Shown: positions 52,243 to 58,248 of the stretch, piece by piece
Position numbering within the stretch: position 1 is the stretch's first letter
How the letters are laid out: every line of letters begins with the position of its first letter
Origin: an uncultured Clostridia bacterium
GTDB lineage: Bacteria > Bacillota > Clostridia > UBA1381
Direction of reading: 5' to 3'
Assembly (NCBI GenBank): GCA_934486735.1
Contig: CAKSQL010000003.1
Coordinates: 62,001 to 126,000, forward strand
Length of the DNA: 64,000 nt
Notes under the pieces: generated by a model
Seen by the model: only the letters and a program-made list of their open reading frames with translations
Databases searched by the model: none
Told to the model about the DNA's origin: nothing
Translations under genes and position numbers: made by a program

Positions 52243-52309
52243 TGTACCGCTCTGACGATATAAAAACGGCTTTGAGGAAGACAATACAAACGAAAATCCG
52301 TTTGGAAAA

Positions 52310-52491
52310 GGTAACCGGTAACCGAAGTAACCGCAAAAAATAATAGCTTTTATAAAGGCGAAAAGAAAAAATCTCTCATGCGTATAGGAATAAAAAATAG
52401 TGGTTACGTGGTTACCAAGCCACGAAAACCGCACAATCAAGCCATTTATAAAGGTAACCACATATAAAAACAAAGTGTAACCATGGTTACC
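52310..52491. repeat. cluster of GGTnACC / GTAACC motifs
   Basis: Within 182 bp the near-palindromic motif GGTAACC/GGTTACC (or GTAACC/GGTTAC) occurs eight times: 52310, 52317, 52327, 52402, 52410, 52453, 52477 and 52485. No open frame of use covers it. It could be an iteron/origin, an operator array, or leftover of coding sequence. Confidence 0.65.
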
Positions 52492-53332
52492 AAAAGGAGC
52501 GAAAAAAGACGTTTTTTAATTTTTTTATGAATATCTATTGACATTGTTATGTGTTTGTGGTATATGTTATTATGAGGGATAGTATTAGCTTGTGATAATT
52601 GTGTATAAAGCACTTTATCATAGAGGTGTAATCGGGATGAGACCGAAACGAGCAACTGAGGGCGATAAAAGACCTTGTATGCATGGCGTTGATAAATTAT
52701 ATAATATACATACGCGGAAGATACAAACTCCAAACCCCGGAGCATGTTTCACTGTACCCGATTCACCCTCTAAACTAAAATTATAAATCCTAATTCTGAT
52801 ACCAATATACACACCAATATAGGTACTAATACAGATACTAATATGATACCAAAACAAGGAACATACATAAACAAAAACAAAACGAAACAAAAATAAAGGA
52901 ATAATAACCCCCTTACCCCCTTTTGATTGTTTGCTGTCGAGGAGTGTTTTAAAATACTGCCGGGAATCGAGGACAATCAACGACATACGAGATTAAAACA
53001 TTGTTAAATACTGCACCTAATACTGCACCTAATGCTGCACCATTAAAAAGACAAAAGACAAAGACAAAAGACAAGGACAATATAAACCCCTTAATCCCCT
53101 TTGACCGAAAAAATGGAAAGGTTTAGGCAAGGTTAGCAACAAAAAAGGGTGTCTGTTATGTGATACACCCTTTAGGCTGATAAAAGCAACGGATTCAAAG
53201 GGACGCCCTGATTTAGGGCTGCCAATGTGGCATTTGTAACGCCCTAAAAAGCCGCTCTGACAGAGCGGAGCAATAAGCTAACTAAACACATACCCGAAAG
53301 CATTAACGGCATTATGCGCTTAATTTTGCCCC
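52492..53332 (+). other. non-coding stretch, probable decayed replication gene
   Basis: No intact gene with a binding site is found. Degenerate 12-base repeats lie at about 52794-52855 (reading D-T-N, G-T-N, D-T-N codons) and three copies of AATACTGCACCT at 53008-53043, followed by A/G/C-only text (53045-53080). In + strand frames these translate to Asn/Thr-rich and Lys-rich tails broken by stops, like the C-terminal tails of phage replisome-organiser proteins. Nested stem-loops follow (53141-53172; 53252-53268). I read it as gene debris; this is inference. Confidence 0.4.
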
Positions 53333-53352
53333 TTGTGAGTATTATATCACAA
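53333..53352. promoter_or_regulatory. palindromic operator candidate before the sigma-like gene
   Basis: TTGTGA-N8-TCACAA is a perfect dyad that overlaps a TATTATA -10-like box and touches the ribosome binding site AAAGGAG of the gene at 53369. Confidence 0.45.
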
Positions 53353-53368
53353 AGGAGCGAGAAAAGCA

Positions 53369-54124
53369 ATGACAAACGAGGAACTGGCGCAAGAGATTTA
53401 TTCGGGTAATGACAAAGCGAAAGAGCAGCTGTACACACAAGTCTATCGGCTTATATACCGCTATGCAATGAACTTTCAAGCCGCTTATGCTGACAGGTGT
53501 ATGTCGTGCGGCATTGAACTTGATGACATGCTGACCGAGGGATATTTTGCAATGATAGACGCGGTCAAGGCATATTGTGAGAGCGACAGCGGATATAAAT
53601 TCAACACGTTTATGACTTATCCGCTTAAAAACAGCTTTTACGGCTTAATCGGCTATGACAGCAAGAAAAGGCTTAACGACCCTTTAAACAGCTGCGAGAG
53701 CCTTGACAAGCCTTTACCCGATGTAGAGGATACGACTTTAGCCGACACCGTAGAGGACAAGAACGTGACATTCGCCGAGGATATCCTCAGAGACATTACC
53801 TTGTCGGGAGTGTTTAAAGCCGCTAAAGCCGCTCTGACAGACATTCCACACGCTTATGACATTCTTTATCTCGAATATGTGAGAGGACTGACACGTGTCA
53901 AAATAGCCGCAAAAACAGGGATACCGGAGCAGGAAGTATCACGACTGAAGCAGCAGGCACTTAGGGAACTCAGACGACCGAAAAACAAGCTTGTACCGAC
54001 CTACCGTGAGGAGATACTCGGGACATCTTGGCGGCTTGGCGGCTTGGAACGGTTCAGGAATACCGGGGAAAGCTCCGTTGAGTGGGCAGTACAAAGGCTG
54101 ACCGAGTCAGAGCGGAACAGATGA
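53369..54124 (+). CDS. sigma-70-like factor encoded by the element
   Basis: This 251-residue protein has a region-2-like segment (LIYRYAMNFQAAYADRCMSCGIELDDMLTEGYFAMIDAVKAY..FNTFMTYPLKNSFY, residues 28-98) and a region-4-like HTH (VRGLTRVKIAAKTGIPEQEVSRLKQQALRELR, about 170-202). Region 3 is absent, as in short alternative or element-borne sigma factors. It could switch on element genes or act as a DNA-binding regulator. Two copies of the CAGAGCGG motif lie within it, one at its end. ATG 53369 follows AAAGGAG. Confidence 0.8.
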   Translation: MTNEELAQEIYSGNDKAKEQLYTQVYRLIYRYAMNFQAAYADRCMSCGIELDDMLTEGYFAMIDAVKAYCESDSGYKFNTFMTYPLKNSFYGLIGYDSKKRLNDPLNSCESLDKPLPDVEDTTLADTVEDKNVTFAEDILRDITLSGVFKAAKAALTDIPHAYDILYLEYVRGLTRVKIAAKTGIPEQEVSRLKQQALRELRRPKNKLVPTYREEILGTSWRLGGLERFRNTGESSVEWAVQRLTESERNR

Positions 54125-54697
54125 CAGCGATATAACGGGGTACATCAAAAACCATAAATTTCCATGAGGACAACGGTGCAAGGGGACTGTTTCGTAGCAA
54201 AAACTCCCTAAATGAGATTTTAAGAGCATTTCATGACTTTGGTATATACTTTCATACCACGATATACAAAATGCGCTTATGGGCAAAAATAACCGCCAAA
54301 TACGGCATTGTGTGAGGTGTAATATACCGCTCTGATAAGATTTTGAGGAAAGCGGACATTTCGGACACCTAAAAAGGGTATTCTTGACAGGCAAGCATTA
54401 CAAAATCCACTATATCAAAATAAAGCGCAAAATTGACCTCTGACAGGTTTTTGGTAAAAAGCATGTACTTTCATAGGGTGATATGCTTAAATGACACACA
54501 CGCAAGAATGACCGCAAAATAGATATGCTGTGCGGAGTGTTAAAACAGTTTGGGCGAAAAAAGGGTATTTGGTGAAGAACAGCCAAGGGCGGTTGATGCA
54601 TAGCACAAAATGCCATGGTGTCAAGGGCACATATATAAAGTTATTGCAAAAAGCAGATGAAAATATTAATATTCCGGAAGAAATACCATTCTAAATT
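54125..54697 (+). other. non-coding stretch with diverged duplicate peptides
   Basis: No intact gene is supported. Two stretches about 240 bases apart (54165-54317 and 54435-54525) encode related short peptides (IYFHTTIYKMRLWAKITAK and MYFHRVICLNDTHARMTAK), each followed by a stop. They look like remains of a duplicated small gene. One CCGCTCTG motif is at 54327. Confidence 0.35.
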
Positions 54698-54954
54698 GTC
54701 TAACATTCAAAATTTATGTTAGCCTAAATGTTAGACCCTAAAACGGCTTAACCATGCGGTTTATTAATATAAGTCTAACAATCTAACAAGTCTAACATAA
54801 ATATATTACGTATGTGTCGCTTTCCTCGTTTTAATACATGTGTATATAGTGTTGACATATGTCAGAGAAAAAATGTTAGAATGTTAGACTTTAAGCAAAT
54901 AAGCGGCTTTGCGGTACTTTTCATGTTAGAGGATATGTTAGATGTATGTTAGAC
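54698..54954. repeat. cluster of TGTTAGA(C) motifs, iteron-like
   Basis: Eleven copies of TGTTAG(A)(C) or its complement lie in 257 bp: 54698, 54717, 54729, 54773, 54782, 54790, 54874, 54882, 54924, 54936 and 54947. The rightmost five are all in one orientation. A possible -35 TTGACA lies at 54852. There is no open frame of use. This is the kind of array seen at iteron origins or cooperative operators. Confidence 0.7.
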
Positions 54955-54968
54955 AAGGGGGTGAAAAT

Positions 54969-55007
54969 ATGCAATTAAGACCACATAATGGTAACAGGCA
55001 TGTATAA
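54969..55007 (+). CDS. possible 12-residue peptide
   Basis: ATG 54969 follows a strong binding site (AAGGGGGTG) and encodes MQLRPHNGNRHV before a stop. It may be a leader or coupling peptide for the next small frame at 55010. Support is the binding site only. Confidence 0.3.
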   Translation: MQLRPHNGNRHV

Positions 55008-55009
55008 AA

Positions 55010-55087
55010 ATGGAAACAGAAACAAAAATATTATTAATAATCTTGTTGGTGGTATGGGCAGTGTTGGGAATGTGCATAAGACAATAA
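55010..55087 (+). CDS. possible 25-residue membrane peptide
   Basis: ATG 55010 encodes METETKILLIILLVVWAVLGMCIRQ, a single hydrophobic helix with short charged ends. It begins two bases after the stop of the peptide at 54969, so re-initiation is plausible. Similar tiny membrane proteins occur in phages and toxin systems. No family is recognised. Confidence 0.45.
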   Translation: METETKILLIILLVVWAVLGMCIRQ

Positions 55088-55139
55088 TTCCGCTCTGAAT
55101 AAAAAGAAAAGTCCGGCGCACTACCGGACTTAATCAGGG

Positions 55140-55493
55140 CTATTTGTTCAAAGGGACTACAGCGAGAGTTTTACCCAATGGGGCTAAAATTTTTAAAAGT
55201 GTGTTTATTTGTGGATTTGTAAGCCCTTTTTCCATTCTTGCTATAATCGGCTGTTTAACTCCGCTCAGTTCTTCAAGCTGTTTTTGACTGATTCCCTTGT
55301 CCTGTCGGGCTTTGATGAGTTCACCAATCAAAGCAACCCTTAAATCGCTCTCTGCTTTTTCTTCCGGAGTTAAAAGGGAATCCATAAAATTCAGAGCATT
55401 TTCACCTATTGCGGCTGTTTTCCGCTCTGTCACGTCTGCCATATTTGCCTTTGTCTGTTCTGTTGCTTGTACGTAGTCGATATTTGTTTTCAT
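55140..55493 (-). CDS. Xre/HigA-like HTH protein
   Basis: This 117-residue protein has an N-terminal helical part and a C-terminal helix-turn-helix (LIKARQDKGISQKQLEELSGVKQPIIARMEKGLTNPQINTLLKILAPLGKTL), the layout of HigA-type antitoxins. GAGGAG precedes ATG 55493. It lies 83 bases after a DUF2442-like gene on the same strand; the pair may form a toxin-antitoxin-like unit. Confidence 0.82.
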   Translation of the reverse strand: MKTNIDYVQATEQTKANMADVTERKTAAIGENALNFMDSLLTPEEKAESDLRVALIGELIKARQDKGISQKQLEELSGVKQPIIARMEKGLTNPQINTLLKILAPLGKTLAVVPLNK

Positions 55494-55576
55494 TGTCTTT
55501 GCTCCTCTCTATATATTCATTCATGAGATTTTCCGCTTTTTTGATTTCTCTCTGAGGGAATAAAAACCGCTCCGAA

Positions 55577-55924
55577 TCAGAGCGGTACACTATCCACATA
55601 ACAGCTGTCGGGGCATATATCAATTTTGTTTGCCCACACCTCGCGGCTGTCAATATTTGGGTCAATATCCCATGCAATGCAATGCTCATCATCGACATAT
55701 ACTCGGCGAAAAGTATTTATATCCGACAGAATCTCAAAAACTGTACCGGGACATAACAGCGGAGCGGCATTATAGAGCCTTTTTTCGCCATTGTCAAAAG
55801 TAAGCGTTAAGGTAAAATCATCATTCGGGACTACGTCTATTAATTTTTTCTTGCCTGCCGCAAAGTATTCCGCCATTTTCCTGTCAAAACCCATAGACAA
55901 ATAATACTCTATGCTTTTTTTCAT
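55577..55924 (-). CDS. DUF2442-like protein
   Basis: This 115-residue protein reads VVPNDDFTLTLTFDNGEKRLYNAAPLL..GTVFEILSDINTFRRVYVDDEHCIAWDIDPNIDS, which fits the DUF2442 family, often encoded with HTH partners in toxin-antitoxin-like pairs. ATG 55924 follows AAAGGAGG. The gene sits between the RHH gene and the HigA-like gene. Confidence 0.75.
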   Translation of the reverse strand: MKKSIEYYLSMGFDRKMAEYFAAGKKKLIDVVPNDDFTLTLTFDNGEKRLYNAAPLLCPGTVFEILSDINTFRRVYVDDEHCIAWDIDPNIDSREVWANKIDICPDSCYVDSVPL

Positions 55925-55967
55925 GGTTTTTTCCTCCTTTGGCAATTCAGAGCGGTCGGACATTTGT

Positions 55968-56162
55968 TTATTCGCTTTCACGCTCTATTTTCTCGTCTAT
56001 GGCTTCATTTACAAATCCATTCAATGATTTACCCCTGCTGTCGGCAAAAGCCTTTATAACGTCCTTTTTGCCTTTGGGGACGATTATTCGTAAATTATCG
56101 TAAGTTTTTGCATTATATTTATTTTTTGCTTTTGTTTGTGCGTTTCCGTTTGATTTAGCCAT
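55968..56162 (-). CDS. Arc-type ribbon-helix-helix protein
   Basis: This 64-residue protein has a basic N-terminus and the pattern YDNLRIIVPKGKKDVIKAFADSRGKSLNGFVNEAIDEKIERE, a ribbon-helix-helix DNA-binding fold. ATG 56162 follows AAGGGGTG. It is first in the - strand group RHH, DUF2442, HigA-like, and may regulate that group. Confidence 0.82.
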   Translation of the reverse strand: MAKSNGNAQTKAKNKYNAKTYDNLRIIVPKGKKDVIKAFADSRGKSLNGFVNEAIDEKIERESE

Positions 56163-56176
56163 TTTTAAATCACCCC

Positions 56177-56205
56177 TTGACAACATCACTATAATGTGTT
56201 ATAAT
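56177..56205 (+). promoter_or_regulatory. promoter of candidate antisense RNA
   Basis: Perfect consensus: TTGACA (56177-56182) and TATAAT (56200-56205), 17 bases apart. It faces the 3' end of the small toxin-like frame at 56287-56355. Confidence 0.88.
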
Positions 56206-56211
56206 GGTGTC

Positions 56212-56297
56212 AGAAAGGGAACGGCTTTGACGTTCCGCAGGGATTTTTAAATTTTTATTTTAGTCGTCCATCCGCGAAATGGGCGACTATTTTTTTA
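56212..56297 (+). ncRNA. candidate antisense RNA antitoxin
   Basis: A transcript of about 86 bases is expected between the promoter at 56177 and the terminator at 56261-56297. It has a GAACGGCTTTGACGTTC hairpin and no reading frame. It overlaps the end of the small - strand frame (56287-56355) and the downstream part of its mRNA, the arrangement of txpA/RatA-type type I toxin-antitoxin pairs. Confidence 0.55.
56261..56297 (+). terminator. terminator of the candidate antisense RNA
   Basis: TAGTCGTCCA pairs with TGGGCGACTA (one G-U pair) and is followed by seven Ts on the + strand. Confidence 0.88.
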
Positions 56298-56355
56298 TGT
56301 TTCGTATAATTTCCAAGACTGTAATAAGTATCAGCAATTCAATTATATAATTCAT
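56287..56355 (-). CDS. candidate type I toxin peptide, 22 residues
   Basis: ATG 56355 follows AAAGGGGTG and encodes MNYIIELLILITVLEIIRNIKK, one hydrophobic helix with a basic C-terminus, like the short membrane toxins of type I systems. Its promoter is at 56447-56419, with a leader of about 57 bases. Its stop codon lies in the stem of the terminator for the opposing RNA. It is too short for homology alone; support comes from the complete set of signals. Confidence 0.6.
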   Translation of the reverse strand: MNYIIELLILITVLEIIRNIKK

Positions 56356-56418
56356 ATTAACACCCCTTTCTGCAGAGGTGTCGGAACAGTCGCCACCATT
56401 CCTATTCTAACACTATAT

Positions 56419-56447
56419 ATTATATCATAAAAATAATGGTTGTTCAA
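56419..56447 (-). promoter_or_regulatory. promoter of the toxin-like peptide
   Basis: On the - strand TTGAAC (56447-56442) and TATAAT (56424-56419) are 17 bases apart. Confidence 0.85.
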
Positions 56448-56466
56448 GTATCAAAATAAACAAATA

Positions 56467-56525
56467 TACTTGTACAACTTTGTGTATAATTACATATTGA
56501 CATATACTTGTACAAGTAGTATAAT
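56467..56525 (+). promoter_or_regulatory. promoter-operator module 1, left of the xre gene
   Basis: TTGACA (56497-56502) and TATAAT (56520-56525) are 17 bases apart. The spacer holds the perfect palindrome TACTTGTACAAGTA (56505-56518), and a second TACTTGTACAA is at 56467-56477. The block GTATAATTACATATTGAC is shared with module 2 at 56839-56895. It faces the 3' end of the xre gene. Confidence 0.8.
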
Positions 56526-56557
56526 AGAATCATAAACAGGAGGTGAAAACCAATGAA

Positions 56558-56764
56558 TCACTCGTCAACGTATTCCATTATGTCACCCGGCTGACATTCA
56601 AGGATTTTGCACAACTTTGATATAGTTTTGCTGTCAAGTCCACCAGTGCCATTTTTTATGGCTGTCAGTGTCCCTTGACCGAGAAGTTTTTCTTTGCGTA
56701 TCTTATATGTTGTGTAACCTTTGGATTTCAACAAGGCAAAAAGCTTATCATACTTTATTGGCAT
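56558..56764 (-). CDS. small Xre-family regulator
   Basis: This 68-residue Cro/CI-type protein (KYDKLFALLKSKGYTTYKIRKEKLLGQGTLTAIKNGTGGLDSKTISKLCKILECQPGDIMEYV) consists of the helix-turn-helix domain alone. It is flanked on both sides by homologous + strand promoters with different operators. Repression of module 2, and perhaps module 1, by this protein is an inference. The stop lies beyond the start of a short + strand frame (56553) served by module 1. Confidence 0.88.
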   Translation of the reverse strand: MPIKYDKLFALLKSKGYTTYKIRKEKLLGQGTLTAIKNGTGGLDSKTISKLCKILECQPGDIMEYVDE

Positions 56765-56838
56765 ATAATCACCCTCTTTCTGATTATATTATATCATAAA
56801 GTATGCACAATGTCAAGTGAATAATATGCACAAATAAA

Positions 56839-56895
56839 TACACCTAAGTTTGTGCATAATTACATATTGACTATTCACAAAGTTAGGTGTATAAT
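56839..56895 (+). promoter_or_regulatory. promoter-operator module 2, right of the xre gene
   Basis: TTGACT (56867-56872) and TATAAT (56890-56895) are 17 bases apart. An inverted pair TACACCTAAGTTTGTG (56839-56854) and CACAAAGTTAGGTGTA (56876-56891) flanks the -35 box, with one mismatch. It drives the genes at 56929 and 57216. Confidence 0.8.
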
Positions 56896-56928
56896 AAAAG
56901 CATAAACAAAAGAAAGGAGTTCAGAAAC

Positions 56929-57219
56929 ATGAACAACAAAACAATAAATTTATTAGAGGTAATGGACGCACTTAGCACTATAGAGATACTGCTTGAGAGA
57001 GCGTGCACAGTGGCAAACGACCAAAACGAGGGATATTTTTCACTGAATCCCGATGATGAGCGCACAGCGGTAATATTACAATGTAAATACAGAGCGGCAA
57101 GTACACGGCACGATGTAATACAAGAAATTGCAAACAGCGCACTGGAGCAAATAACCGCTCTGACTGCGGCACTTGATATGAAACTGAGCGAGTTAGGAAA
57201 GGAGCAGGAAACAGCATGA
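56929..57219 (+). CDS. small helical protein of unknown function
   Basis: I recognise no family. The 96-residue protein is predicted to be mostly helical (INLLEVMDALSTIEILLERACTVANDQ and IANSALEQITALTAALDMKLSEL). ATG 56929 follows AAAGGAG. The stop overlaps the start of the HIRAN gene (ATGA), so the two are coupled and share the operator-controlled promoter of module 2. Confidence 0.75.
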   Translation: MNNKTINLLEVMDALSTIEILLERACTVANDQNEGYFSLNPDDERTAVILQCKYRAASTRHDVIQEIANSALEQITALTAALDMKLSELGKEQETA

Positions 57220-57650
57220 ACGCATTAAACAAAATTCGGAGTAAAGTAATGACGATAGGGAATAGGCTGCATATAAAAGGCGCAACCCTGTCACAGGCTT
57301 TAAAAATGGCGTGGAGAATCGTCAAAGCAGGGATAACGACAAAGGTTAAGGGGGTGACATTCGGAAACGCTCAAAAGGCACTGGAGCGGCTCACAATGTA
57401 CCGCTCTGAGGATATCATCGTAGAACTTAAGCGCGACCCGTTGAACTTATACGACCCGAACGCGATTGAAGTGCATGCAGGGGTCAAAAATAAAGGTATC
57501 GTAAAAATCGGATACTTGCCTGCTCCGCTCAGCTTTGTTATGTCATGGTTATTCGATAAGGGTATCGCGGTAAAAGCCTTGTATGGGGAAATACGGGGCA
57601 AATACGAACAATATATGAATTACGGTATCGAAATACAGTTGTACGTATAA
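57216..57650 (+). CDS. stand-alone HIRAN-domain protein
   Basis: This 144-residue protein ends in a HIRAN-type domain: VKGVTFGNAQKALERL, then LKRDPLNLYDPNAIEVHAG and GIVKIGYLPAPLS. The HIRAN domain binds 3' DNA ends in eukaryotic HLTF; in bacteria it occurs alone or fused to helicases or nucleases, often in mobile elements. There is a basic N-terminal extension of about 45 residues. A role at damaged or replicating DNA of the element is possible. Confidence 0.85.
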   Translation: MNALNKIRSKVMTIGNRLHIKGATLSQALKMAWRIVKAGITTKVKGVTFGNAQKALERLTMYRSEDIIVELKRDPLNLYDPNAIEVHAGVKNKGIVKIGYLPAPLSFVMSWLFDKGIAVKALYGEIRGKYEQYMNYGIEIQLYV

Positions 57651-57654
57651 AAAA

Positions 57655-57697
57655 TGCCCTTGCGGAGAAAGCAAGGGCAAACACCCGAAAAGGTGTG
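57655..57697 (+). other. two stem-loops after the HIRAN gene
   Basis: TGCCCTTGC pairs with GCAAGGGCA (57655-57679), and ACACCCGAAAAGGTGT forms a second hairpin just after. There is no T-run, so termination is uncertain. Confidence 0.45.
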
Positions 57698-57761
57698 CTA
57701 TAAAACACAAACATATTATACCACAAGATAAAACAATTGTCAATAACAGGAGGATAAAATC

Positions 57762-58031
57762 ATGGAAAACATTATAGAAAAATTATTTTTTGATTATCAG
57801 CAGACAGAGGAGTACGCGCAGGACTTTGACACCATGCCGGGGAAAGACGCAATCAGAGCGGCACAGGATAAATTTGTAGAGCCGTTTAAGGAGGATTTTG
57901 ATTTATGGAATAAACTGGACAGAATTTTAACCGGTGCGTTGTGTGCTATGGAGGATTTTGGCTTTGTGCAAGGCTTCAAATTTGCGATGAGGTTAAGGGA
58001 CGAATGTAATAATAAAAAGCCGACTGTCTGA
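57762..58031 (+). CDS. small acidic protein of mobile elements
   Basis: This 89-residue protein (IIEKLFFDYQQTEEY.., FVEPFKEDFDLWNKLDRILTGALCAMEDFGFVQGFKFAMRL) resembles short helical proteins common in clostridial phages and islands (DUF6809-like pattern). The function is unknown. The binding site AGGAGG precedes the ATG. It is the last gene of the element and contains one CAGAGCGG motif. Confidence 0.75.
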   Translation: MENIIEKLFFDYQQTEEYAQDFDTMPGKDAIRAAQDKFVEPFKEDFDLWNKLDRILTGALCAMEDFGFVQGFKFAMRLRDECNNKKPTV

Positions 58032-58111
58032 AACGTTCGGGCAGGTCAATACAGTGTAAAATTTCAGAGCGGATATTTACCAAAATCTGAGCGCGAAAAA
58101 AACCCGAAAAT

Positions 58112-58131
58112 AATTCAACAATAATTCAACT
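58112..58131. repeat. arm-type integrase-site candidate, right
   Basis: This partner of 49426-49445 matches at 19 of 20 positions in the same orientation. It is followed by AAAAGTTACAAAAAGTTGTC-like short repeats before attR. Confidence 0.5.
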
Positions 58132-58248
58132 ATTTTGCAAAAAGTTACAAAAAGTTGTCAAAAGGTACAAAATGGTAAAAGCCTACAAACCGCATGATAC
58201 CGCCATTTATGGCACTTTACCAAACAATAAAAAATGTCGTATTTTTGA

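Noticed and set aside
52310..54954. CRISPR array in the element
   Set aside because: The repeats are 7-8 bases, irregularly spaced and in both orientations. There are no 23-40-base repeats with uniform spacers and no cas genes.
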